This document shows, piece by piece, positions 1-6,266 of a stretch of DNA of 15,642 nt (the stretch's first letter is position 1; each line of letters opens with the position of its first letter). A program made the translations under genes and the position numbers. The notes under the pieces were generated by a model, which had not been told where the DNA came from, did no database searches, and worked only from the letters and a program-made list of their open reading frames with translations. Source of the stretch: an uncultured Eubacteriales bacterium (GTDB lineage Bacteria; Bacillota; Clostridia; Oscillospirales; Butyricicoccaceae); NCBI GenBank assembly GCA_949740695.1, contig CATJIY010000065.1:1-15642 (forward strand), read 5' to 3'.

Positions 1-9
1 GGTGATGGC

Positions 10-1014
10 ATGAGCCGCCGGGGCGATACGCTCTTCTTTGACCAGCCGGTGGGGTTGGAATCCTGGGCTGCCGCCGTGGGGAAAAAAGAAGGGGAGGGAC
101 CGCTAGGGTCCTGTTTTGACTATGTAGACCGGGACAACCGGTTTGGCAAAACCACCTGGGAAAAATCCGAAAGCCGGATGGTAGAACTGGCTTGTGAAGC
201 AGCGCTGGAAAAGGCCCAGCTTTCTCCCAGCCAATTGGATTGCGCCCTGGGAGGCGACCTGCTGAACCAGTGCATCTCTACCAGTTTTGCCATGCGGGGA
301 TTGGGACGGCCCTATTTAGGTCTGTACGGAGCCTGTTCCACCATGGCGGAAAGTCTGATTCTTGGTAGCGTCTTAATCTCGGGGGGGTTTGCTCAGCGGG
401 CATTGTGCCTGGCTTCCTCCCATTTTTGCTCCGCTGAGCGGCAGTACCGCTACCCGCTGGAATACGGCGGTCAGCGTCCCCCCAGCGCGCAATGGACGGC
501 TACTGCCTGTGGCGCGGCGGTGGCAACACAGGCCCAGGCCCCCGTGCGCATTACCGCCGCCACCATCGGCCGGATCTATGATCCCGGCGTTACTGATGCC
601 GCCAATATGGGGGCCGCCATGGGCCAGAGCGCTTATGAAACCCTGCGCACTTTTTTTCAGGACAGCGGACAGGCCCCAGGGGAATTTGATCTGATTGTTA
701 CTGGGGATCTGGCGGCCATCGGGCGAGAGATTGTAATAGAGCTGTTTCGTCGGGATGGAATCACTTTGGACAATCGGTATCAGGACTGCGGTATGTTGCT
801 TTATGATCAAAGTCAAGACGCCCACGCGGGGGCCTCGGGCTGCGGATGCAGCGCGGCGGTGCTTTGCGGGAGAATTTTGCCCGATTTAGCGGCCGGCCGG
901 CTAAAGCGAGTGCTGTTTTGCGGTACTGGAGCGTTGATGAGTCCTGTTTCGGCCAACCAGGGGGAGAGCATCCCTGGTATCTGTCATCTAGTAAGATTGG
1001 AGGGGCAAGTATGA
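10..1014 (+). CDS. spoVAD: Stage V sporulation protein AD (SpoVAD)
   Basis: SpoVAD is a soluble thiolase-fold subunit of the SpoVA channel, which moves dipicolinic acid into the developing spore and releases it at germination; the B. subtilis protein binds dipicolinic acid. The 334 residues match the family's usual length and run collinear with it: PLGSCFD near 31-37, GGDLLNQ near 81-87, GACST at 107-111, SAERQYRYPLEYGGQ near 141-155, and a C-terminal GASGCGCSA. The gene starts nine bases from the window edge, so its ribosome binding site and the expected upstream spoVAC are outside. Its stop overlaps the ATG of spoVAE by four bases (ATGA), as expected in a spoVA operon. By family knowledge it would be made in the forespore under sigma-G. 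Identification is secure; only the exact start is open. Confidence 0.96.
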   Translation: MSRRGDTLFFDQPVGLESWAAAVGKKEGEGPLGSCFDYVDRDNRFGKTTWEKSESRMVELACEAALEKAQLSPSQLDCALGGDLLNQCISTSFAMRGLGRPYLGLYGACSTMAESLILGSVLISGGFAQRALCLASSHFCSAERQYRYPLEYGGQRPPSAQWTATACGAAVATQAQAPVRITAATIGRIYDPGVTDAANMGAAMGQSAYETLRTFFQDSGQAPGEFDLIVTGDLAAIGREIVIELFRRDGITLDNRYQDCGMLLYDQSQDAHAGASGCGCSAAVLCGRILPDLAAGRLKRVLFCGTGALMSPVSANQGESIPGICHLVRLEGQV

Positions 1015-1367
1015 TGTATCTGAAAGCCTTTTTGGTGGGAGGTCTCATTTGCGCCCTTAGTCAAGTGCTTATTGACCGCACGCGTCTGACCCCTGCCCGG
1101 ATTCTCAGCGCCTATGTGGTGTTGGGCGTCGTTCTCACTGGCGTGGGGCTGTGGGGACCGTTGGTGGAGTTTGCCGGCAGCGGCGCCACCGTCCCTTTGC
1201 TGGGTTTTGGTTATACTATGGCCGAGGGCGTCAAAAAAGCAGTGGCCGAAACTGGCCTGTTAGGGGCCTTCACCGGAGGATTGACCGCCACTGCTGGTGG
1301 AATCGCTGCGGCAGTAGGGTTTTCCCTTTTGGCGGCGCTGTTGTTTTCAGCGGGGGACCGGTCGTAA
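1011..1367 (+). CDS. spoVAE: Stage V sporulation protein AE (SpoVAE)
   Basis: Small integral membrane subunit of the SpoVA dipicolinic acid channel in the spore inner membrane. The 118 residues agree with the family length. It starts MMYLKAFLVGGLICALSQ and has about three hydrophobic helices, with the family motif EFAGSGATVP near 46-55 and a Gly/Ala-rich last helix. The start at 1011 overlaps the spoVAD stop and has GGAGGGG at 999-1005. A second ATG at 1014 has slightly better spacing, so the start is uncertain by one codon. The open frame extends upstream to 846 but that part is inside spoVAD and is not credible. This is the last gene of the operon and is followed directly by a terminator. 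Confidence 0.94.
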   Translation: MMYLKAFLVGGLICALSQVLIDRTRLTPARILSAYVVLGVVLTGVGLWGPLVEFAGSGATVPLLGFGYTMAEGVKKAVAETGLLGAFTGGLTATAGGIAAAVGFSLLAALLFSAGDRS

Positions 1368-1380
1368 AGCCGGCAGGCAG

Positions 1381-1420
1381 GCTTCCGGAGCGGCGCTCCG
1401 GAAGCTTTTGCTATTTTTTT
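1381..1420 (+). terminator. Intrinsic terminator of the spoVA operon
   Basis: An 11-bp perfect stem, GCTTCCGGAGC (1381-1391) with GCTCCGGAAGC (1395-1405), has a 3-base loop and is followed by TTTTGCTATTTTTTT. It lies 14 bases after the spoVAE stop and separates the sporulation genes from the aromatic operon. Confidence 0.93.
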
Positions 1421-1467
1421 GCAGCCTGCGGCCTTGAGAAAAGACAGAAAAATCAAAAATTATCCCG

Positions 1468-1495
1468 GAACATCGCGCAATTTTGTGGGATGTTC
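1468..1495. promoter_or_regulatory. Inverted repeat next to the aromatic operon promoter, possible operator
   Basis: GAACATC (1468-1474) and GATGTTC (1489-1495) form a perfect 7-bp inverted repeat with 14 bases between. Half-site starts are 21 bases apart, two helical turns, and the right half ends two bases before the -35 box at 1498. This spacing suits a dimeric transcription factor, but no regulator is identified and the match may be chance. Confidence 0.3.
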
Positions 1496-1497
1496 TG

Positions 1498-1526
1498 TTG
1501 ACGGGCGAAGCAGACTGTGGTATGCT
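1498..1526 (+). promoter_or_regulatory. Sigma-A type promoter of the aromatic amino acid operon
   Basis: TTGACG (1498-1503), a 17-base spacer and TATGCT (1521-1526), with an extended -10 TGG at 1518-1520. Transcription should start near 1533, giving a leader of about 255 bases before the aminotransferase ATG at 1791. Confidence 0.75.
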
Positions 1527-1582
1527 AAAGCCATAAAATCACAAATTTGGAGTTTCGCTGTCAAGCAGAAAGGAGCGCCGGT

Positions 1583-1708
1583 ATGCTGAACACAATGGTT
1601 TGGGAGCTGGCCGCCGCGAAGATTTTCGCGGGCTTTTTTGCTGTTGTCTTTTTTGTTGGTTATTCTTACTTTACCAGCAAAAATCACTTGGGGAAGGCTT
1701 GCAGCTGA
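1583..1708 (+). CDS. 41-residue aromatic-rich leader ORF, candidate attenuator peptide
   Basis: ATG at 1583 has AAAGGAG at 1569-1575, seven bases upstream, so translation is likely. The product has Trp at 7 and is dense in aromatic residues from 15 to 30: Phe 15, 18, 19, 23, 24 and 30, Tyr 27 and 29. The last aromatic codon is at 1670-1672 and the stop at 1706-1708, 22 bases before the terminator that precedes the operon. That geometry is what ribosome-mediated attenuation needs: a ribosome stalled at Phe/Tyr codons leaves 1691-1707 free to pair downstream, while one at the stop covers it. The same 16 residues could also be one membrane helix of a small membrane protein, so two readings remain. 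The ORF shares its transcript with a Phe/Tyr pathway, which favours the leader-peptide reading. No homologue is recognised. Confidence 0.6.
   Translation: MLNTMVWELAAAKIFAGFFAVVFFVGYSYFTSKNHLGKACS
1614..1639 (+). promoter_or_regulatory. Hairpin with U-tract inside the leader ORF
   Basis: CCGCGAA (1614-1620), loop GATT, TTCGCGG (1625-1631), then GC and six T (1634-1639). It resembles a short intrinsic terminator or a pause hairpin and lies within the translated leader, so a following ribosome would melt it. It could hold RNA polymerase until a ribosome catches up, or stop transcription when the leader is not translated. Function is inferred from shape only. Confidence 0.4.
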
Positions 1709-1747
1709 ACGTCCCATCACAGATGAGGAAACGGCTTCTGCCTACCC
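1691..1747 (+). promoter_or_regulatory. Candidate antiterminator of the aromatic operon leader
   Basis: Bases 1691-1707 can pair with 1732-1747. GGG 1691-1693 pairs with CCC 1745-1747, an A-A mismatch follows, AGGC 1695-1698 pairs with GCCT 1740-1743, and after an internal loop AGCTG 1703-1707 pairs with CGGCT 1732-1736 (one G-U). That gives 12 pairs and uses nearly the whole left arm of the terminator, so the two structures exclude each other. The 5' partner begins 18 bases after the last aromatic codon and ends in the leader stop codon. Pairing was found by eye; no folding energy was computed. Confidence 0.5.
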
Positions 1748-1764
1748 GGCGGAGGCCGTTTTTT
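1731..1764 (+). terminator. Leader terminator (attenuator) ahead of the aromatic operon
   Basis: A 12-bp stem, 1731-1742 with 1748-1759 (two G-U pairs, loop TACCC), is followed by six T at 1759-1764. It sits only 26 bases before the first structural gene and downstream of the operon promoter, so it can only act on readthrough into this operon. The AGGAGG of the aminotransferase (1777-1782) lies outside the stem, so control would be by termination rather than by masking translation. Confidence 0.8.
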
Positions 1765-1790
1765 GTATCAACCATTAGGAGGAACACATT

Positions 1791-2978
1791 ATGCTGCCCA
1801 AACGAATCCTGGATTATGGAAAAAGCGGAAACGTCATTCGCGAAATTAGCGAATATGGAAAAAAGCGGGCAAAAGAGATCGGCCCGGAAAATCTCTATGA
1901 TTTCAGTATTGGCAACCCTAGCGTCCCTACCCCGCAAAAAGTTACCGACTCTTTGATTCATCTGCTCCAAACGCTTCCGCCTCAGCAGCTTCACGCTTAC
2001 ACCGCCGCTCCCGGCGACCCGGGCGTACGCCAGCAGGTGGCCGATTATCTGAATCGGCAATATGGCCGGCACTGTTCAGGCGCGGGCATTTATCTCACTG
2101 CCGGCGCGGCGGCCGCCCTGGCCATTTGTCTGACGGCCCTGGTCAACCCGGCGGAGGAGGTCCTTTTGCCTGCCCCATTTTTCTCAGAATATACCGTTTA
2201 TACCGAACAGGCCGGCGGCGTTCCGGTGATCGTTCCTTGCCGCGAGCCAGACTTTCAGCTAGATCTGGCCGCCATAGAAAAAGCCATCACCCCAAAAACC
2301 CGGGTGCTGTTGCTGAACTCTCCCAATAACCCCGCCGGCGTGGTTTTTTCCCGGGAAATCTTGACCCGGCTGGCCGGGCTGTTGACTCGCAAATCTCAGG
2401 AGTATGGGGAACCCATTTATCTGCTCTCTGACGAGCCTTATCGGGAGCTGGCTTATGACGGGGTGGAAGTGCCTTATATTCCCAATCTTTATCCCAATAC
2501 TTTGGTGTGCAATTCTTTCAGCAAATGCCTCTCTTTGGCCGGCGAGCGGTTGGGCTATGTATTGGTGCCCGATCAGGTGGAAAACAGCGGGGATGTTTAC
2601 GCTGCGGTCTGCGGCGCAGGCCGGGCGCTGGGCTATATCAACGTGTCCTCTTTGTTTCAGTTTGCCCTGCCGGAGTGTCTGGGGTTGACCGCCGATCTTT
2701 CTGTGTATGCTGAGAACCGGAAGCTTCTGGTGAATGCTTTGCGGGAATACGGTTATGAAATGCCTGCCCCGGACGGCGCTTTTTACCTTTATGTGAAAGC
2801 GTTGGAGCCAGACGATATGGCCTTCTGTAAAAAAGCTCGGGAGTATGAGCTGCTGCTGGTGCCTGGACAGGCGTTCTATTATCCCGGCTACGTGCGAGTA
2901 GCCTATTGTTTAGATACCGATACCATCCGCCGGGCGTTGCCCGCCTTTCAAAAGTTGGCCAAAGCTTATGGAAAATAA
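1791..2978 (+). CDS. Class I/II PLP-dependent aminotransferase, probably aromatic/aspartate type
   Basis: Fold type I PLP aminotransferase of 395 residues, the usual length. Visible marks are PNNPAG at 178-183, DEPY at 214-217 (PLP-binding Asp and Tyr), SFSK with the Schiff-base lysine at 245, GERLGY at 251-256, and Arg369 in the C-terminal VRVAY stretch, placed to bind the substrate carboxylate. AGGAGG at 1777-1782 lies eight bases before the ATG. As first gene of a Phe/Tyr operon, its likely role is transamination of phenylpyruvate and 4-hydroxyphenylpyruvate with glutamate, the last step of both branches. That specificity is inferred from context; such proteins are often annotated as aspartate aminotransferases, and an action on prephenate or oxaloacetate cannot be excluded. 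Its 3' end overlaps pheA by 11 bases. Confidence 0.93.
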   Translation: MLPKRILDYGKSGNVIREISEYGKKRAKEIGPENLYDFSIGNPSVPTPQKVTDSLIHLLQTLPPQQLHAYTAAPGDPGVRQQVADYLNRQYGRHCSGAGIYLTAGAAAALAICLTALVNPAEEVLLPAPFFSEYTVYTEQAGGVPVIVPCREPDFQLDLAAIEKAITPKTRVLLLNSPNNPAGVVFSREILTRLAGLLTRKSQEYGEPIYLLSDEPYRELAYDGVEVPYIPNLYPNTLVCNSFSKCLSLAGERLGYVLVPDQVENSGDVYAAVCGAGRALGYINVSSLFQFALPECLGLTADLSVYAENRKLLVNALREYGYEMPAPDGAFYLYVKALEPDDMAFCKKAREYELLLVPGQAFYYPGYVRVAYCLDTDTIRRALPAFQKLAKAYGK

Positions 2979-4095
2979 ACAGAACCAGCTCGATCAGCTG
3001 CAAGCCGCCCGGCAGGAGATCAACCGTATTGATCAGGAGATGGCTGCGCTGTTTGTTCAGCGGATGGCAGCCGCGGCACAGGTGGCTGAATATAAAGGGC
3101 AGAGGGGTCTGCCTATTTATGACCCAGCGCGAGAAAAAGAAATGGTGGAACGTTGCGCTGCTGGGATCGCTGACCCGGCCCTGCGAGAGCACTATATCCG
3201 TTTTTTACAGGGGAGCATCGCGGTTTCCAGGGATTATCAGCGTCAGCTGCTGGAGGGCATGCAGGTAGCTTATTGCGGGGTGGAGGGAGCCTTTGCCCAT
3301 ATCGCCGCTGGAGGAATCTTCCCCGGACGGCGGCTATTGGGTTTTCCCACTTTTGCTCAAACCTATCAGGCGGTAGAAAGGGGGAATTGCGATTGCGCCG
3401 TTCTCCCCTTGGAAAACAGCATCGCCGGCGAGGTGGGTCAAGTCACCGATCTGTTGTTTGAGGGAAGCCTATTTGTCAATGGGATTTATGAGTTGGCAGT
3501 GCGCCATGATTTGGTAGCTTTACCGGGCAGCCGGATGGAGGATATCCGCCAAGTGGCAAGTCATCCCCAGGCTCTGGCGCAGTGCGCCCCATATCTGCAA
3601 AAAAAAGGCTGGCTTACCCTGGAATATCCCAATACCGCTTTGGCCGCCCGGCAGGTGGCCCAGTCGGGAGACAAAAGCTTGGCCGCTATCGCCTCTGCTC
3701 AAACGGCCAAGCTTTACGGTTTGCAGGTATTGGAGGAAAATCTTCAACAAAACGGCAGCAATACCACCCGGTTCGGGGTGTTTTCCCGGGCGGAAAACAC
3801 CGGTCTTACCGGCCGAATTGGAGATCACTTTATCTTACTGTTTACTGTAAAAAACCAAGCGGGCGCACTGGCAAAAGCCATTGATATTGTGGGCCGTCAC
3901 CGGTTCAACATGCGAACCCTCCGGTCAAGGCCCAGAAAAGATTTTTTGTGGGAATATTATTTTTATATGGAGGCGGAAGGGGCGGTCAACAGCCCTTCCG
4001 GGCAGGAGATGCTTCGGGAACTGGCCGAGTGCTGCGACCAGGTGCGCCCCGTTGGCAGCTTCCGAGCCAGATGCCGGATTGAGGAGGAAGCATGA
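2968..4095 (+). CDS. pheA: Bifunctional chorismate mutase / prephenate dehydratase (P-protein)
   Basis: Converts chorismate to prephenate and then to phenylpyruvate in the phenylalanine branch. Three parts are visible in 375 residues. An AroQ-type chorismate mutase spans about 1-95 (Arg15, Arg32, Lys43, and Asp52, Arg55, Glu56 in YDPAREKE). Prephenate dehydratase spans about 98-275, with YCGVEGAFAH near 102, AVLPLENSIAGEV near 144 and the catalytic TRF at 267-269. A C-terminal ACT domain follows (AGALAKAIDI near 298, LRSRPRK near 318), which in this family binds phenylalanine for feedback inhibition. The start overlaps the aminotransferase by 11 bases with no strong ribosome binding site, suggesting translational coupling. 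TyrA here lacks a mutase domain, so this is the only chorismate mutase in the operon and must feed the tyrosine branch too. Confidence 0.96.
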   Translation: MENKQNQLDQLQAARQEINRIDQEMAALFVQRMAAAAQVAEYKGQRGLPIYDPAREKEMVERCAAGIADPALREHYIRFLQGSIAVSRDYQRQLLEGMQVAYCGVEGAFAHIAAGGIFPGRRLLGFPTFAQTYQAVERGNCDCAVLPLENSIAGEVGQVTDLLFEGSLFVNGIYELAVRHDLVALPGSRMEDIRQVASHPQALAQCAPYLQKKGWLTLEYPNTALAARQVAQSGDKSLAAIASAQTAKLYGLQVLEENLQQNGSNTTRFGVFSRAENTGLTGRIGDHFILLFTVKNQAGALAKAIDIVGRHRFNMRTLRSRPRKDFLWEYYFYMEAEGAVNSPSGQEMLRELAECCDQVRPVGSFRARCRIEEEA

Positions 4096-5102
4096 AGCTG
4101 GAAATCCATCTTGGCTCCGCCAGCTATCCCATTACTGTAGAGCGGGGCAATCTTTCCCAGGCAGGAAACCTACTGAATTTAAACCGAAAGGTGCTGGTGG
4201 TCACCGACCAGGGGGTTCCCGGTTCCTATGTGAAGCGGTTTGCCGCGCAGTGCGGTCAGCCAGTGGTTCAGGTTCTTCCCCAAGGCGAGGGGGAAAAAAC
4301 CATGGAGCAAGTAACTGTCCTGTGCCGGTTGATGCTGGAACAGGGTTTTTCCCGTCGGGACTGCGTAGCCGCGATTGGCGGTGGAATGTGTGGGGATCTG
4401 GCGGGTTTTGCCGCCGCCTGTTATATGCGGGGAATTGATTTTTATAATCTGCCGACCACTTTGCTTTCCCAGGTGGATTCTTCTATTGGAGGCAAAACCG
4501 GGGTCAATCTGGATGGAGTAAAAAATATCGTGGGGGCCTTTTGGCAACCAAAAGGGGTGATCGTCGACCCGGATACCCTTTCTACCCTGCCCCGCCGTTT
4601 GTGGGCGGAGGGTATGGCGGAAGCGGTAAAAATGGCCCTTACTTCAGACGCCGGCCTTTTTGAACAGCTGGAGCGGGGAGAACTGGAAGACCGGCCGGAA
4701 GAGTTGATCTTCCGGGCGCTTTCCATTAAAAAAGCAGTGGTGGAGCAGGATGAACGGGAATCTGGACCCCGGCGGCTGCTGAACTTTGGCCACACCATCG
4801 GCCATGGGGTGGAGAGCGCCGCTGGCGGCGGGCTGTTTCATGGGGAGTGCGTAGCCATTGGCATGCTGCCTATGTGCTCCTCCCAAGTGCGGTCCCGGCT
4901 GGCCGCTTTGTTGGAAAAATGGGGCTTGCCTACTCGCTGTAATCTGCCCAAAGATGCTGTCTGGCAGGCTATGATTCATGATAAGAAAGCCAGCGCCAGC
5001 GGCTTTGCCGCCGTATTTGTGGATCAGCCGGGAGCGGGCTATGTGAAACAGATTTCCCACGGGGAAATGCGGGCCATTTTGGACGGGGGGTGGCCGAATT
5101 GA
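4092..5102 (+). CDS. aroB: 3-dehydroquinate synthase
   Basis: Second shikimate pathway step, cyclising DAHP to 3-dehydroquinate with NAD and a divalent metal. The 336 residues are slightly short of the common 350-360. Motifs seen are GEGEKT at 65-70, GGGMCGDLAGF at 96-106, PTTLLSQVDSSIGGKTGVN at 121-139 and NFGHTIGH at 231-238. Expected metal ligands are Glu177, His234 and His250. The ATG overlaps the pheA stop by four bases (ATGA) and follows GAGGAGGAA. Its 3' end overlaps the start region of aroC. Confidence 0.97.
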   Translation: MKLEIHLGSASYPITVERGNLSQAGNLLNLNRKVLVVTDQGVPGSYVKRFAAQCGQPVVQVLPQGEGEKTMEQVTVLCRLMLEQGFSRRDCVAAIGGGMCGDLAGFAAACYMRGIDFYNLPTTLLSQVDSSIGGKTGVNLDGVKNIVGAFWQPKGVIVDPDTLSTLPRRLWAEGMAEAVKMALTSDAGLFEQLERGELEDRPEELIFRALSIKKAVVEQDERESGPRRLLNFGHTIGHGVESAAGGGLFHGECVAIGMLPMCSSQVRSRLAALLEKWGLPTRCNLPKDAVWQAMIHDKKASASGFAAVFVDQPGAGYVKQISHGEMRAILDGGWPN

Positions 5103-6205
5103 AAAATACTTTTGGGCAAAGCGTGGCGGTAACTTTATTTGGAGAAAGTCACGGCCCCGCCATCGGCGTGGTAATCGACGGTCTTGCCCCCGGTATTCCG
5201 GTGGAGGAGGATTTTATTCGAGATCAGCTGACTTTGCGCCGCCCTTGGGGAAAACTTTCCACCCAGCGGCAGGAATCCGATCTTTTCCAGATTGTCAGCG
5301 GGGTTTTCGACGGCAAAACCTGCGGTACGCCGCTGACGATCCTGATTCCCAATGGGGATACCAAAAGCCGGGATTATGAAAAGACCCGTTTTTTGGCGCG
5401 TCCTGGCCACGCGGATTATACCGCTCAGATGAAATATCATGGCTTTCAGGATTACCGGGGCGGCGGCCATTTTTCTGGCAGGATTACTGCTGCTTTGGTG
5501 GCGGCGGGGGCGGTGGCTATTTCTGCTTTGGCCCATCGGGGGATTTGGTTGAAAACGCATATTCTTGCTTGCGCCGGAGTGCGGGATTCTTCCTTTGCCC
5601 CAGAGGAGCAGGCGCTGAAGGCGCAGTTGGAGGCCCTGCGCGGCTCCCGCTTTCCGGTTCTGGACCATGCCGCTGGGGAGCGGATGCAGGCTGCGGCGGA
5701 AGCGGCCCGGCAAAGCCGGGATAGCGTGGGCGGCGTTTTGGAAACTGCTGTTCTGGGTCTGCCTGCCGGGTTGGGAGAGCCTTGGTTTGATACGGTGGAA
5801 GGAGTGCTGGCGCACGCTCTCTTTTCGATTCCAGCGGTCAAAGGGGTGGAGTTTGGAGACGGTTTTGCTTTGGCGAATCTGCGGGGCAGCGCCGCTAACG
5901 ATCCGCTGCGAATGGAAAAGGGCCGGGTGGTTACCGGCAGCAATCATAACGGCGGTATTAACGGGGGGATCACCAACGGCATGCCGGTAGTTTTTCGTTG
6001 CGGCGTAAAACCCACTCCCTCTATTTTTCAGCCTCAGCAAACGGTGAATATGGAAACTGGGGAAAACGTCGTTTTGGAGCTGGAGGGGCGGCATGACCCT
6101 ATGGTTGTTCATCGGGCGGCAGTGGTGGTGGATAGCGTCGCCGCCTTGACGCTGTGTGATTTACTGGCAATGCGGCTGGGCGTCGATTGGCTGGCCGGCC
6201 GGTAA
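5090..6205 (+). CDS. aroC: Chorismate synthase
   Basis: Last common-pathway enzyme, making chorismate from EPSP with reduced FMN. From the GTG at 5090 it has 371 residues. FGESHGPAIG at 17-26 holds the first catalytic His (21), ARPGHADY near 103-110 the second (107), and DYRGGGHFSGR at 121-131, NHNGGINGGI and RHDPMVVHRAA follow. Start choice is open. A TTG at 5099 gives the N-terminus MKNTFG that is usual for the family, overlaps the aroB stop as TTGA, and has the G-rich stretch 5085-5093 at a fitting distance; GTG 5090 adds three residues. The family is ordinarily a tetramer. A 61-base gap with a terminator-like hairpin separates it from aroE-aroK. Confidence 0.96.
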   Translation: MAELKNTFGQSVAVTLFGESHGPAIGVVIDGLAPGIPVEEDFIRDQLTLRRPWGKLSTQRQESDLFQIVSGVFDGKTCGTPLTILIPNGDTKSRDYEKTRFLARPGHADYTAQMKYHGFQDYRGGGHFSGRITAALVAAGAVAISALAHRGIWLKTHILACAGVRDSSFAPEEQALKAQLEALRGSRFPVLDHAAGERMQAAAEAARQSRDSVGGVLETAVLGLPAGLGEPWFDTVEGVLAHALFSIPAVKGVEFGDGFALANLRGSAANDPLRMEKGRVVTGSNHNGGINGGITNGMPVVFRCGVKPTPSIFQPQQTVNMETGENVVLELEGRHDPMVVHRAAVVVDSVAALTLCDLLAMRLGVDWLAGR

Positions 6206-6221
6206 ACAGCGGGATTTGCCC

Positions 6222-6247
6222 CTTCCCGCAACTGCGGGGAAGTTTTT
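6222..6247 (+). terminator. Terminator-like hairpin between aroC and aroE-aroK
   Basis: CTTCCCGC (6222-6229), loop AACT, GCGGGGAAG (6234-6242, one bulged G), then five T at 6243-6247. It begins 17 bases after the aroC stop and ends before the aroE AGGAGG (6255-6260). All flanking genes belong to one pathway on one strand, so partial termination or 3'-end protection by processing is more likely than a true operon end. Confidence 0.55.
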
Positions 6248-6266
6248 AAGCGACAGGAGGATAAGG

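Noticed and set aside
846..1010. N-terminal extension of SpoVAE
   Set aside because: The open frame lies inside spoVAD and the family N-terminus starts at 1011.
1421..1790. T-box riboswitch before the aromatic operon
   Set aside because: No T-box core (a GGGTGG-ACCGCG type stretch) and too little sequence between promoter and terminator for a usual T-box; the ORF and competing helices explain the region better.
1600..1956. 118-codon frame overlapping the leader and the aminotransferase start
   Set aside because: No ribosome site, it runs into the aminotransferase gene in another frame, and the product has no recognisable motif.
5135..6112. 325-codon minus-strand frame inside aroC
   Set aside because: Exactly antisense to a fully conserved chorismate synthase; a composition effect in GC-rich DNA. 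The same holds for the other long antisense frames in pheA, aroB and the DAHP synthases.
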